64,000 bases of DNA from JBNAGF01 sp049801055 (GTDB lineage: Bacteria > Pseudomonadota > Alphaproteobacteria > Rhodobacterales > Rhodobacteraceae): NCBI RefSeq assembly GCF_049801055.1, contig NZ_JBNAGF010000004.1, positions 124,001-188,000 of the forward strand. The letters are read 5' to 3'. Positions 11,521-20,638 of this stretch are shown in pieces; position 1 is the stretch's first letter, and each line of letters starts with the position of its first letter. The position numbers and the translations under genes were made by a program. Under the pieces are notes generated by a model. It saw only the letters and a list, made by a program, of their open reading frames with translations. It was not told where the DNA came from and searched no databases.

Positions 11521-14139
11521 TCAGTGAACGACTGCGTCATCCGGTCTGGGTCGATCGGATGTTCCCAGCCGATCCCCGATCAGCAAGCCATCGCTGCCGA
11601 CCGACACTGGCACGGTATCTCCGTCCTTGATCTCACCCGACAGCAGAAATTCCGCCAATGGGTTTTGCAAAGCTCGTTGGATCACACGCTTGAGCGGGCG
11701 CGCCCCGAACACCGGATCATAGCCTTCGTCGGCCAGCCATTTACGGGCCTCGTCATCAAGTTCAAGCTGGATTTTGCGGCTGGCAAGACGCTTCTTGAGG
11801 CGGGCCAGCTGGATATCCACGATCCCATCCATGTCCGCCCGAGCCAAGCGATCAAAAATGATCGTCTCGTCCAGGCGGTTCAGGAATTCGGGCCGGAAAT
11901 GCGCTCGCACCGCATCCATCACGTCGCGCCTTGCATCCGATGCATCTGCACCTTCGGGCAATTGGCTCAACGCCTGAGCGCCAAGGTTCGAGGTCAGCAC
12001 AATCAAAGTTTGCTTGAAATCCACAGTGCGGCCCTGACCGTCGGTCAGCACTCCGTCATCAAGGACTTGCAAGAGCACATTGAAGACATCCGGATGCGCT
12101 TTCTCCACCTCGTCAAACAGGACGACCTGATACGGGCGACGACGCACAGCCTCGGTAAGGACACCGCCTTCGTCATACCCCACGTAACCCGGGGGCGCGC
12201 CGATTAGCCGGGCAACAGCATGCTTCTCCATGAATTCGGACATGTCGATACGAACCATCGCAGTGTCATCGTCAAAGAGAAAATCAGCCACGGCCTTGGT
12301 CAGCTCGGTTTTACCCACACCGGTCGGCCCAAGGAAAAGAAACGAACCCAGCGGCCGGTTTTCATCATTCAACCCGGCCCTGGCACGGCGAACAGCATTG
12401 GACACTGCAGTGACCGCCGCATTTTGGCCAATCACGCGGCGATGAAGCTCGTCTTCCATCCGAAGCAGCTTTTCGCGTTCACCTTCCAACATCTTGGACG
12501 TCGGTATACCGGTCCAGCGCTCAACAACGGCGGCAATCTGTTCCGGGCGCACGGCCTCTTCGACCATCAGACCGCTCTCTTCGCGGCTCTCAGCTTCGGA
12601 CAGCATTTTTTCCAGTTCAGGAATGACGCCATAAGACAGCTCACCGGCCTTGGCCAGATTGCCTTCTCGCTTTGCGATCTCCAGATCGGCACGGGCTTTG
12701 TCGAGCTGCTCCTTCATATCACGGGCGCCCGCCAGCTTGTCACGCTCGGCTTGCCATTGCGCGGTCATCTCCGACGACTTCTCCTGCAATTCCGCAAGAT
12801 CTTTCTGAAGCGTTTCCAGGCGATCCTTGGAGGCTGAATCATCCTCGAGTTTGAGTGCTTCTTCCTCAATCTGCATTTGCAGGATCTGGCGGTCCAGCTG
12901 ATCGAGTTCTTCCGGTTTGGAATCCACCTCCATCCGCAAACGGCTTGCGGCCTCGTCGACCAGATCGATCGCTTTGTCCGGCAGGAACCGGTCAGTGATG
13001 TAGCGATGGCTCAGGGTTGCAGCCGACACCAAAGCGGAGTCAGAAATACGAACGCCGTGATGCAGTTCATATTTCTCTTTGATACCCCGAAGGATCGAAA
13101 TCGTGTCTTCAACCGTGGGCTCGGAAATGAATACCGGCTGGAACCGCCGGGCCAAAGCAGCGTCCTTTTCGACATACTTCCGGTATTCGTCGAGGGTGGT
13201 CGCGCCGATACAATGCAATTCACCCCGCGCCAGTGCCGGCTTGATCAGGTTTGCAGCATCCATCGCGCCGTCAGATTTGCCTGCTCCGACCAGTGTGTGC
13301 ATCTCGTCGATGAACAAGATGATTTCGCCTGCGGCCTCGGTCACTTCGGTCAGAACGGCCTTCAGACGCTCTTCAAACTCGCCCCGGTATTTCGCACCGG
13401 CAATCAGGGCACCCATGTCGAGAGCAAGAAGCTTCTTGTCACGCAACGACTCGGGCACATCGCCGTTGACGATCCGCAGCGCCATCCCTTCGGCGATTGC
13501 AGTCTTACCGACACCGGGCTCGCCGATGAGAACCGGATTGTTCTTCGTCCGACGGCTCAGCACCTGCATGGCTCGACGGATTTCGTCATCGCGACCGATG
13601 ATCGGATCGATCTTACCTTCGCTGGCGGCTTCGGTCAGATCGCGCGCGTATTTCTTCAGCGCATCGTATCCTTCCTCAGCCGAAGCGGTATCTGCGGTAC
13701 GACCCTTGCGGATGTCATTGATGGCTTCGTTCAGTTTCTGGGCGGATACGGCTCCGGCTTCCAGCGCCTCTCGGGCCTTGGATTTCACCATACACAGAGC
13801 CATCAGAACGCGCTCAACGGGTACGAAACTGTCACCGGCTTTCTCGGCTACCTTTTGTGCCTCGTCCAGCACCTTGGCGGTCTGGCCGTCCAGATACACC
13901 TGAGCAGCATCGCCGCTAACCTTAGGCTGCTTTGCAAGGGCAGCTTCGACCGCTTCGACCACCCGAGACGGGTTACCACCCGCGCGGGAAATCAGATTGC
14001 TTGCCAACCCCTGATCATCGTCCATCAATGCTTTGAGAATGTGTTCGGGGGCCAGTCTCTGATGCCCATCGCGCATCGCTATCGTCTGCGCCGCCTGCAC
14101 GAAACCACGTGCACGCTCGGTGAACTTGTTCAAGTCCAT
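11521..14139 (-). CDS. clpB: ATP-dependent chaperone ClpB
   Basis: ClpB is the hexameric disaggregase that works with DnaK to rescue aggregated proteins in the cytoplasm. The 872-residue product has the double Clp N domain (to about 145), AAA+ module 1 with Walker A GEPGVGKTA (about 206-214), the long coiled-coil middle domain (about 400-520) and AAA+ module 2 with Walker A GPTGVGKTE and VLFDEVEKAH. The middle domain identifies ClpB rather than ClpA or ClpC. The start is the ATG at 14139, MDLNKFTERA, preceded by a GGAGAC site. A candidate RpoH promoter lies about 75 bases upstream. The gene is convergent with the RTX gene. Confidence 0.98.
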   Translation of the reverse strand: MDLNKFTERARGFVQAAQTIAMRDGHQRLAPEHILKALMDDDQGLASNLISRAGGNPSRVVEAVEAALAKQPKVSGDAAQVYLDGQTAKVLDEAQKVAEKAGDSFVPVERVLMALCMVKSKAREALEAGAVSAQKLNEAINDIRKGRTADTASAEEGYDALKKYARDLTEAASEGKIDPIIGRDDEIRRAMQVLSRRTKNNPVLIGEPGVGKTAIAEGMALRIVNGDVPESLRDKKLLALDMGALIAGAKYRGEFEERLKAVLTEVTEAAGEIILFIDEMHTLVGAGKSDGAMDAANLIKPALARGELHCIGATTLDEYRKYVEKDAALARRFQPVFISEPTVEDTISILRGIKEKYELHHGVRISDSALVSAATLSHRYITDRFLPDKAIDLVDEAASRLRMEVDSKPEELDQLDRQILQMQIEEEALKLEDDSASKDRLETLQKDLAELQEKSSEMTAQWQAERDKLAGARDMKEQLDKARADLEIAKREGNLAKAGELSYGVIPELEKMLSEAESREESGLMVEEAVRPEQIAAVVERWTGIPTSKMLEGEREKLLRMEDELHRRVIGQNAAVTAVSNAVRRARAGLNDENRPLGSFLFLGPTGVGKTELTKAVADFLFDDDTAMVRIDMSEFMEKHAVARLIGAPPGYVGYDEGGVLTEAVRRRPYQVVLFDEVEKAHPDVFNVLLQVLDDGVLTDGQGRTVDFKQTLIVLTSNLGAQALSQLPEGADASDARRDVMDAVRAHFRPEFLNRLDETIIFDRLARADMDGIVDIQLARLKKRLASRKIQLELDDEARKWLADEGYDPVFGARPLKRVIQRALQNPLAEFLLSGEIKDGDTVPVSVGSDGLLIGDRLGTSDRPRPDDAVVH

Positions 14140-14215
14140 GCCTGTCTCCTTTTCCAAGCGCCCAGAAGATTTAGCGCCCGCCCGGCGGCACGCTATTTGT
14201 TGGGCCTCGCATTCA

Positions 14216-14243
14216 ATCTGGGAAATGTCTGTCAGGCTTCAAG
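14216..14243 (-). promoter_or_regulatory. Candidate heat-shock (RpoH) promoter of clpB
   Basis: On the minus strand CTTGAA is followed, 17 bases after CTTG, by CCCAGAT. This is close to the alphaproteobacterial RpoH pattern CTTG-17/18-CYTATNT, with two mismatches in the -10 part. It would give a leader of about 70 nt before clpB, a classic heat-shock gene. Confidence 0.45.
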
Positions 14244-14355
14244 AGGTTCGGCGACCTAAAACGAGGAAAGATCGAAGTTTCGGGATATTTCCACAGCCTC
14301 GCCACAATTTCTTACCGGCTTTCGGGCCATGTTGAAGAAAATGCCGGAGGCAACC

Positions 14356-14616
14356 ATGCTTGTTACAGATATCGAGATTACACACTACACCTATTGCGCT
14401 CAGACCGGGCGTCATAGCGCCAATGTGTGCATGACACTTCGCGACCAGATCGTGACCATGTTTTGCCGACTGGATCTGGGGCTAAACGGAGATGCGCAGG
14501 GTCGGGCAAGGGCCTTTGTCGCGGACGCGTTGCGCCAGCTGAACCGAATGCCCGAAATACGCTCTGGTAGAGATACAGTTAACCTTGCTGAAGATCTGGT
14601 ACCGGCACTTGCATAA
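14356..14616 (+). CDS. Small conserved hypothetical protein
   Basis: An 86-residue cytoplasmic protein beginning MLVTDIEITHYTYCAQTGRH. I do not recognise a family with a known function. A GGAGG site at 14346-14350 places the start at the ATG at 14356 rather than the in-frame ATG at 14341. It contains three cysteines and no membrane segment or signal peptide. The C-terminal half (GRARAFVADALRQLNRMPEI) looks helical. It sits between divergent clpB and pyrF. Confidence 0.65.
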   Translation: MLVTDIEITHYTYCAQTGRHSANVCMTLRDQIVTMFCRLDLGLNGDAQGRARAFVADALRQLNRMPEIRSGRDTVNLAEDLVPALA

Positions 14617-14741
14617 CATTTGACCTCTTAGTTCGAGGCGGTCGAAATCAATGCCTGGGCCCACTGAGTCACCTGGCTCTTTTCTTGTCGCACGATGATC
14701 ATTAGAAGGCTGCAAGTTTGCCAACCCAGGAGACCTGCACC

Positions 14742-15437
14742 ATGTCCAAAGAACGTCTGATCGTTGCCCTTGATGTTCCCAACGCCCTGCAAGGTCTGCA
14801 ATTGGCAGAACAGCTTGGCGATACGGTGTCATTCTACAAGATTGGCCTGGGTATGTTGACCGGTGGCGGATTGGCACTGGCCAATGAACTGAAACAGGAA
14901 CACGGCAAACGCATCTTTCTGGACATGAAATTGTTCGACATTGGCGCCACGGTCGAAGCCGCCGTGCGGGGACTCGCCCAGTTTGATCTGGACTTCCTCA
15001 CCGTGCATGGTGATCCACATGTGGTTCGCGCGGCCAAGGAAGGTGCCGCTGGAAAGGACCTAAAAATCCTCGGTGTCACCATTCTGACTTCGCTCGACCG
15101 CAGCGATCTGGATGCCAGCCTAATAAAATCGGGCGATGTGCAATCATTGGTTCTTGAGCGTGCGGCACGCGCGTTTGAAGCAGGCGCCGACGGTGTGATC
15201 GCATCCCCCCAAGAGGCCGCTCAAATCCGCGGCCTCCCCGAAGCCAATGGTCGTCTGATCGTGACACCTGGCGTTCGGCCTTCTGGGGCTGCGTTGGGTG
15301 ACCAGAAACGTGTTGCAACACCTGCACAGGCCATTGCCGACGGGGCGGATCACATCGTGGTCGGTCGTCCGATTTGGCAGGCCACTAGCCCCAGGGATGC
15401 CGCACTGAACATCCTACAGGAGCTTACCGGCGTCTGA
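14742..15437 (+). CDS. pyrF: Orotidine 5'-phosphate decarboxylase
   Basis: PyrF converts OMP to UMP, the last step of de novo pyrimidine synthesis. The 231-residue TIM barrel has the substrate lysine motif (FYKIGLGM), the catalytic DxKxxD array FLDMKLFDIGAT, the phosphate-binding TPGVRP and the closing VVGRPIW. Length and motifs match the bacterial class 1 enzyme. The start is the ATG at 14742, after a CAGGAGA site; an upstream TTG has no such support. A terminator at 15600-15627 probably ends the transcript. Confidence 0.97.
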   Translation: MSKERLIVALDVPNALQGLQLAEQLGDTVSFYKIGLGMLTGGGLALANELKQEHGKRIFLDMKLFDIGATVEAAVRGLAQFDLDFLTVHGDPHVVRAAKEGAAGKDLKILGVTILTSLDRSDLDASLIKSGDVQSLVLERAARAFEAGADGVIASPQEAAQIRGLPEANGRLIVTPGVRPSGAALGDQKRVATPAQAIADGADHIVVGRPIWQATSPRDAALNILQELTGV

Positions 15438-15599
15438 TCAGCACCAGATCCAGTCTGAACTGTTCTGATCCGGATGTGCCCGGAAAGGCACAAACCGGAC
15501 TCCTGTTTTCTGGCGGGCTTCCCACAATGGGTGCGATCGGTGATCCTGTCCCAAAGACACTCCCCAAGCGAACTTTCTCTTCCTGTAGTTCGCTACCTG

Positions 15600-15627
15600 C
15601 CCCCCGCCCAATTCGCGGGGGGGTTTT
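15600..15627 (+). terminator. Rho-independent terminator downstream of pyrF
   Basis: CCCCCCGC and GCGGGGGG form an 8-bp all-GC stem with a 7-base loop, followed by G and TTTT. It lies about 160 bases after the pyrF stop, in front of the convergent Nudix gene. Confidence 0.75.
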
Positions 15628-15677
15628 CCGTGAAGACCCCCATCTTGCGACGCTCAGGGCAATGCTCCAAACCGGAA

Positions 15678-16097
15678 TCAACGCGCAGACGGAAACTCTT
15701 GCCGATCCATGTAGTTGCGCAGCTGCTCAGCAAAATGCGGAACAGCCAGCGGGTGATCGCAGTAGACACCCGGCGGCATCAATCGCCATTGCTGTCCCTC
15801 ATCGCCCAATTGAACGTCGGCTATTGCACCTCGAGGAAGATGCGCGGCGAAGAACCAAACCGTTCCTCGGGGTCTCAAGTAGCTGACAGACCATACCAGA
15901 TCGGCTTGCGAAAGCTGTAATCCCACTTCTTCTTGCGTTTCTCTCAGCACACATGTTTCGGGTGTTTCACTGCCCTCACGACCACCGCCTGGTAAATCCC
16001 AATGTCCGGGGTAAGGAATGTCGGGAAGGTCGTCCCGTTCTATGACCAACAGATTAGGACCCAAAAAAAGAGCCAGCTTGGCGCCGGAAAAGGACAT
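15678..16097 (-). CDS. Nudix hydrolase
   Basis: A 139-residue Nudix protein that would hydrolyse a nucleoside diphosphate linked to another group. The Nudix box is complete (GGGREGSETPETCVLRETQE then EVGL), with the RE..EE metal-binding glutamates in place. The substrate cannot be read from sequence; a nucleotide-pool cleaning enzyme is one possibility, given the DNA polymerase gene next door. The start is the ATG at 16097 (MSFSGAKLAL). It is convergent with pyrF and divergent from dinB. Confidence 0.88.
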   Translation of the reverse strand: MSFSGAKLALFLGPNLLVIERDDLPDIPYPGHWDLPGGGREGSETPETCVLRETQEEVGLQLSQADLVWSVSYLRPRGTVWFFAAHLPRGAIADVQLGDEGQQWRLMPPGVYCDHPLAVPHFAEQLRNYMDRQEFPSAR

Positions 16098-16194
16098 TTG
16101 GCCTAACAACCCGAAAAGAAAATGAAGCAGTCAATTTGCACAGCACATCGTGTCAGAATTTTGTAGAACAGCAAGAGTAAACCAAGAGTATCCG

Positions 16195-17448
16195 ATGTCT
16201 TCGCTTTGCCGTGACTGTCTTAACATCCAAACTGCCGGATCCCGATGTACGGAATGCGGTAGCCCACGGGTTCTGTCGCACCCTGAGTTATTTTCGCTCA
16301 GGATCGCGCACATGGATTGCGACGCGTTCTACGCCTCGGTGGAGAAAAGGGACAACCCGGAACTGGAGGACAAACCAGTCATTATTGGCGGTGGAAAACG
16401 CGGCGTTGTTTCAACTGCCTGTTATGTGGCCCGTATCCGCGGAGTTCGCAGCGCGATGCCAATGTTTCAGGCACTCAAACTGTGTCCTGATGCCGTGGTC
16501 ATCAAACCTCGCATGTCAGTCTATGCGGCAGTATCCAAGCAGATCCGCGCAATGATGGACGAGCTGACGCCCTCTGTCGAACCGCTGTCGCTCGACGAGG
16601 CCTTTCTGGACCTGACTGGCACCGAACGTTTGCATGGTGCGCCGCCAGCCGTGATGCTGGCTCAATTGGTCCGCCGAATGAAAGACGAACTTGGCCTGAC
16701 GGGCTCGATCGGCCTGAGCCACAACAAGTTTTTGGCGAAAGTGGCCTCGGATCTCGACAAACCGCGCGGGTTTTCGATTATCGGCAAAGCGGAGACCTCT
16801 GAGTTTCTTCACGACAAACCGGTGCGCCTGATCTGGGGGATCGGGCCGGCAGCCCAGGCATCGCTGGACCGCGCCGGAATTCGGACTTTTTCAGATCTGC
16901 TCCGCTGGGAAAAAGAAGCGCTAGTCGCCAGATTCGGCGGAATGGGTGAAAGGTTGTGGTATCTTGCCCGCGGACAAGACCACCGAAGGGTTTCGGCACA
17001 CGAGCCGATGAAGTCGATTTCGAATGAAACGACCTTTTTCGAAGACACCAATGATCCGGGCATACTGGACGGCCATCTCTGGCGCATGGCCGAAAAGGTT
17101 TCGGACCGCGCCAAAGCCAAGGGGTTGGCTGGTCGTGTCGTCACTTTGAAGCTCAAGCAGTCGGACCATAAAACACTGACCCGTCGGCAGTCACTTCGCG
17201 ATGCGACCCAGATGGCGGACACAATCTATCGCACCGCGCGAGCCTTGTTCGACCAGGTCGGGGACAAAGGCCCGTATCGTCTGTTGGGGTGCGGGATCAG
17301 CAATCTCTGCCCCGAAGACGATGCCGACAAATCAGGTGATCTGCTCGACCCGGGCGCGGATCAACGCTCACAGGCAGAACGCGCTTCGGACGAAATACGA
17401 AAACGGTTTGGATCCGAGGCAATCTTGAAAGGCCGGGCGCTACGCTAA
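16195..17448 (+). CDS. dinB: DNA polymerase IV (Y-family) with N-terminal zinc motif
   Basis: This is an error-prone translesion polymerase. The 417-residue protein has the Y-family palm motifs MDCDAFYASVE and SLDEAFLD, the helix-hairpin-helix thumb region (GIGPAAQASL) and the little-finger domain. Before the palm there is an added segment of about 35 residues with cysteines 5, 8, 18 and 21 (CRDC and CTEC), a likely zinc-binding knuckle absent from the E. coli enzyme. The start is the ATG at 16195. I could not find a LexA box of the GTTC/GAAC direct-repeat type upstream. Its end lies 3 bases from the convergent amidohydrolase stop. Confidence 0.93.
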   Translation: MSSLCRDCLNIQTAGSRCTECGSPRVLSHPELFSLRIAHMDCDAFYASVEKRDNPELEDKPVIIGGGKRGVVSTACYVARIRGVRSAMPMFQALKLCPDAVVIKPRMSVYAAVSKQIRAMMDELTPSVEPLSLDEAFLDLTGTERLHGAPPAVMLAQLVRRMKDELGLTGSIGLSHNKFLAKVASDLDKPRGFSIIGKAETSEFLHDKPVRLIWGIGPAAQASLDRAGIRTFSDLLRWEKEALVARFGGMGERLWYLARGQDHRRVSAHEPMKSISNETTFFEDTNDPGILDGHLWRMAEKVSDRAKAKGLAGRVVTLKLKQSDHKTLTRRQSLRDATQMADTIYRTARALFDQVGDKGPYRLLGCGISNLCPEDDADKSGDLLDPGADQRSQAERASDEIRKRFGSEAILKGRALR

Positions 17449-17451
17449 GTG

Positions 17452-18312
17452 CTACTCCGCCGCCATTTGAGTCTGGTCATAGCCGATCGCCGCAATCCGG
17501 GAGATCACGGTGTTCAGCGTTTCACGAAAGGCGTCAAACCCGGGACTCGGTCGAACCTGACGTTCATCCATGTACAACGACCGGTCAATCTCGATCTGAA
17601 TTGCATGTTGGTTGCGGGAGGGCCGGCCATAGGCCTGCGTTATGTATGCCCCGGCAAAAGGCGAATTACGGGAAACCACGAAACCGGCGGACAGAAACAG
17701 CTCTTCAATGTGATCAACGATATCGCGCGCTGCCGCTGCTCCGAAACGATCCCCCAGCACGATTTCAGGTCGTCTTTTCATTCCGCGTGAAACCCCGTCG
17801 ATTGCCTCATGTGGCATCGAATGGCAGTCGATGAGTATGGCCTGCCCAAAAATCTCACGAGACTCATGCAGCAAGTCCTGCAGCTTGCGATGATAGGGAT
17901 GCCAGTACCGGTCCAGCCTGTGCTTGGCCTCAGCCATGGGTAGCTTGCCGCGATAGATCGGTCGCCCGTTGGCTACGACGCGCGGAATGACCCCTAACCC
18001 GGAGGCAACCCGCGGATTGTGCCCGTTGCGCCGTGCGCCTTCGACCAGAGCCGGGTCCAGTTCGTCACACGCCCGATTCAGGTCCAGATAAGCCCGTGGC
18101 GCGCCGGCCTTGAGAAACGGCGATCCATAGGCAGGCGCTGCGTCGAACAGCAGATCGACAAAGGCATCCTCCGAAGACCGAATCAACTTAGGGTCAAGGA
18201 TCGTTGATCGAACGAAGTCCTCGGGGTAGTCGCTGCTGCTGTGCGGAGACGCAAAAACCACCGATGACAGGCGTTTTTTTGGTTCTGTAAGATAGTATGC
18301 GGCCTGTGGCAT
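17452..18312 (-). CDS. N-formylglutamate amidohydrolase family protein
   Basis: The 286-residue protein matches the N-formylglutamate amidohydrolase (FGase, HutG-type) family. It has the metal-site motif VFASPHSSSDYP near the N terminus, then DLNRACDEL and ILIDCHSMPH. FGases release formate and glutamate at the end of the five-step histidine pathway, but no hut genes lie here, so another N-acyl amino acid may be the substrate. The ATG at 18312 follows an AAGGAGA site. The gene is convergent with dinB. Confidence 0.85.
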   Translation of the reverse strand: MPQAAYYLTEPKKRLSSVVFASPHSSSDYPEDFVRSTILDPKLIRSSEDAFVDLLFDAAPAYGSPFLKAGAPRAYLDLNRACDELDPALVEGARRNGHNPRVASGLGVIPRVVANGRPIYRGKLPMAEAKHRLDRYWHPYHRKLQDLLHESREIFGQAILIDCHSMPHEAIDGVSRGMKRRPEIVLGDRFGAAAARDIVDHIEELFLSAGFVVSRNSPFAGAYITQAYGRPSRNQHAIQIEIDRSLYMDERQVRPSPGFDAFRETLNTVISRIAAIGYDQTQMAAE

Positions 18313-18464
18313 CGGATCTCCTTCTCAAAAAGGAGCATAGCCCGGAATTATCTCGTATCAAAAGCCCTTGAACCCCAGCGCGACTCCTTTTATAGACCCC
18401 GCTACCGGCGCGGTCTTCCGCGCCCCATTTCTTTGATGGGGCAGGGATTGTCGGCGGTATTCAT

Positions 18465-18539
18465 GGGCGATTAGCTCAGCGGTAGAGCACTTCGTTGACA
18501 TCGAAGGGGTCACAAGTTCGAACCTTGTATCGCCCACCA
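18465..18539 (+). tRNA. tRNA-Val (GAC anticodon)
   Basis: The gene starts GGGCGATTAGCTCAGCGG and ends with an encoded CCA at 18537-18539. The anticodon stem-loop CTTCGTTGACATCGAAGG carries GAC. The 7-bp acceptor stem GGGCGAT/ATCGCCC is perfect. It stands alone, about 90 bases before rpmJ. Confidence 0.97.
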
Positions 18540-18627
18540 TGAATTCACTGTCCTGGTTTCGGATACGAAACCTCGGCACCCGCAACAAGAAGGCGCTGGC
18601 CCGCGCCACAGGAACAGGAGAAGGACC

Positions 18628-18753
18628 ATGAAGGTCAAGAACTCGCTCCGCTCGCTCAAGAACCGGCATCGTGATTGCCGGATTGTGCGTCGCAAAGGCC
18701 GCGTCTATGTGATCAACAAGACGCAGCGCAAGTTCAAAGCTCGTCAGGGCTAA
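18628..18753 (+). CDS. rpmJ: 50S ribosomal protein L36
   Basis: A 41-residue basic protein, MKVKNSLRSLKNRHRDC..., matching bacterial L36 of the longer form without the full zinc-binding cysteine set (only one cysteine remains). It binds 23S rRNA in the large subunit. A GGAGAAGG site precedes the ATG at 18628. It is followed by a terminator at 18779-18805 and preceded by tRNA-Val, so the two may share a transcript. Confidence 0.95.
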   Translation: MKVKNSLRSLKNRHRDCRIVRRKGRVYVINKTQRKFKARQG

Positions 18754-18778
18754 GAACAAAGACTGTTTTCATTCGAAG

Positions 18779-18805
18779 AGGCCGCGCTTTCAGTGCGGCC
18801 TTTTT
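18779..18805 (+). terminator. Rho-independent terminator after rpmJ
   Basis: A GC-rich stem (AGGCCGC with GCGGCCT, loop CGCTTTCAGT region) is followed by TTTTT. It lies 25 bases after the rpmJ stop. Confidence 0.8.
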
Positions 18806-18947
18806 CTTTGTCCTCGCGAGAGATCCCTCGAGCTCTTTCCCGCGACCATTATTCCGAGTGTTTCTGTCGGTTTATTCTTGCGGATATCCCGCAATGCTTT
18901 ATCTGATCTTTTCAGTCAGAAATTGATTCTCAAGAAGGAAACGGGTC

Positions 18948-19964
18948 ATGCTGAAAGCCTCAAACTCTATTGCTGCCGCCGTGACGGCGCTGATCGCAAC
19001 CTCTGCCGCGGCAGAGGGAGAACTAAACCTCTATTCCTCGCGCCACTATGACACTGACGAACGGCTCTATACGGATTTCGAAGAAGCGACCGGTATCAAA
19101 ATCAACCGCATCGAAGGCAAAGCCGACGAGCTCATCGCCCGGATGCAGGCCGAAGGTGCCAACTCCCCGGCAGATATACTTTTGACCGTTGACACGTCAC
19201 GTCTGGCACGCGCAAAAGATGCTGGCATCCTGCAGCCTGTCGATAGCACCATTCTGGAAGAGCGTATCCCGGCCAATCTTCAGGATACCGACAACCAGTG
19301 GTTCGGATACTCCCAACGCGGGCGCATCATCTTCTATGACAAGAACGACGTCGCCGAGCCCCCGATGAACTACGCCGATCTGGCCGACCCAAAGTACAAA
19401 GGTCTGGTTTGCATTCGGTCCTCAAGCAACACCTACAACCAGACCCTTCTGGCCTCTATCGTCACCCACGCTGGCGCAGACGCTGCCAAAGCATGGGCCG
19501 AAGGTGTGGTAGCCAACATGGCGCGCGATCCACAGGGTGGTGACACCGACCAGTTGCGCGGGATCGTTTCTGGCGAATGTGATATCTCTGTATCCAACAC
19601 CTATTACTTCGCCCGTTCCATCCGCAAGGATGTCAAAGGATTGTCCGCGGACCGCGACATGATCGGCTGGGTGTTCCCCGATCAGGGCGGCAACGGCGCG
19701 CATATGAACCTGTCGGGCGGTGGCTTGGCTGCACATGCGCCGAACAAGGACAATGCGATCAAGTTCCTTGAGTATCTGGCCAGCGATCAGGCCCAGCTAT
19801 ACTTCTCGGCAGGCAATGACGAGTTCCCTGCCGTAACTGGCGTAGAGTTGGCCGATCCGGTCAAAGCCCTGGGTGAATTCAGGGCAGATGACGTCAATCT
19901 GGCTGACGTTGCCAAGAACATTCCCGAAGCTCAGAAGATCTTCAACGAAGTCGGCTGGAAGTAA
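18948..19964 (+). CDS. Iron(III) ABC transporter periplasmic binding protein
   Basis: This 338-residue exported protein belongs to the FbpA/FutA ferric-iron-binding family. It has a signal peptide (1-22, cut at SAAAEG), the N-terminal LNLYSSRHYDTDERLY signature and the iron-ligand tyrosine pair in SNTYYFARS. It would deliver Fe3+ to the permease encoded at 21231-22895. The ATG at 18948 follows AAGAAGG. A Fur-like TTGATTCTCA string lies just upstream (18923-18932), but I would not call it an operator without comparison. A strong terminator follows. Confidence 0.92.
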   Translation: MLKASNSIAAAVTALIATSAAAEGELNLYSSRHYDTDERLYTDFEEATGIKINRIEGKADELIARMQAEGANSPADILLTVDTSRLARAKDAGILQPVDSTILEERIPANLQDTDNQWFGYSQRGRIIFYDKNDVAEPPMNYADLADPKYKGLVCIRSSSNTYNQTLLASIVTHAGADAAKAWAEGVVANMARDPQGGDTDQLRGIVSGECDISVSNTYYFARSIRKDVKGLSADRDMIGWVFPDQGGNGAHMNLSGGGLAAHAPNKDNAIKFLEYLASDQAQLYFSAGNDEFPAVTGVELADPVKALGEFRADDVNLADVAKNIPEAQKIFNEVGWK

Positions 19965-19989
19965 TCGGCCAACAAAACGAACATGTTCA

Positions 19990-20017
19990 GGGCGCAAGAT
20001 TGATCTTGCGCCCTTTT
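19990..20017 (+). terminator. Rho-independent terminator after the iron-binding protein gene
   Basis: GGGCGCAAGA and TCTTGCGCCC form a perfect 10-bp stem with loop TTGA, followed by TTTTCTT. Confidence 0.88.
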
Positions 20018-20083
20018 CTTGTTTTCGAAACCACCCATTTGTGCCAAAAAGTCGTATCTGAGAATTTTTCCCGGATTCGTGAA

Positions 20084-20638
20084 ATGCCTGGCGATCTGAC
20101 GAAACGCCTGTCCCACCACCTGAAGGGCCTTCGAAGTTCACGCGGCTGGTCTCTTGATCAACTCGCCGAATTAAGTGGGATCAGCAGGGCATCGCTTTCC
20201 CGATTGGAACATGGAGAAGTCAGTCCCACGGCAGAAACGCTTGGCCAGCTTTGCGCCGCCTACGATCTTTCTGTGTCCCGGCTTCTCATTGCGGTTGAGG
20301 AAAGCTTCGCCGCCAAGGTCTCCTATGACCAACAGCCTGTTTGGACGGATCCGTTGTCTGGCTTTGCCCGGCGATCCGTGTCCCCAATGGCACCGGGTTT
20401 GACTTGCGAGGTTCTGGAGTGTCATCTGCAACCCGGAACCCGCATCACATATGAGTCACCTCCCAGACAGGGTCAGGAGCACCATCTAATACTGCGGGAA
20501 GGCGCATTAACCCTCACAATTAGCCGATTGTCCTACAGCCTCACCGTCGGAGACAGCCTGCGATACCACCTTTCGGGACCGAGCAGCTTTGAGACCAGTG
20601 ACGATCAGGGTGCACGCTATCTGTTGGTGCTGGCATGA
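20084..20638 (+). CDS. XRE-family regulator with C-terminal cupin
   Basis: The 184-residue protein has a helix-turn-helix of the XRE/SinR type (about residues 10-65; LDQLAELSGISRASLSRLE) and a small beta-barrel cupin domain (about 105-180). Such regulators usually sense a small molecule through the cupin. The start is the ATG at 20084, where the HTH begins soon after. Its stop overlaps the start of the acetyltransferase gene by four bases (ATGA), so both are translated together and may act on the same metabolite. The target is unknown. Confidence 0.85.
   Translation: MPGDLTKRLSHHLKGLRSSRGWSLDQLAELSGISRASLSRLEHGEVSPTAETLGQLCAAYDLSVSRLLIAVEESFAAKVSYDQQPVWTDPLSGFARRSVSPMAPGLTCEVLECHLQPGTRITYESPPRQGQEHHLILREGALTLTISRLSYSLTVGDSLRYHLSGPSSFETSDDQGARYLLVLA

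Noticed and set aside
12877..14259. A 460-codon open frame antisense to clpB
   Set aside because: It is the complement of a highly conserved gene and contains no recognisable domain; long antisense frames are common in GC-rich DNA.
16141..16194. LexA box before dinB
   Set aside because: AGAACAGCAAGAGTAAAC was checked against GTTC-N7-GTTC and GAAC-N7-GAAC patterns; only one half-site is present.
18358..18759. A 133-codon open frame antisense to tRNA-Val and rpmJ
   Set aside because: It overlaps a tRNA and the ribosomal protein gene on the other strand.
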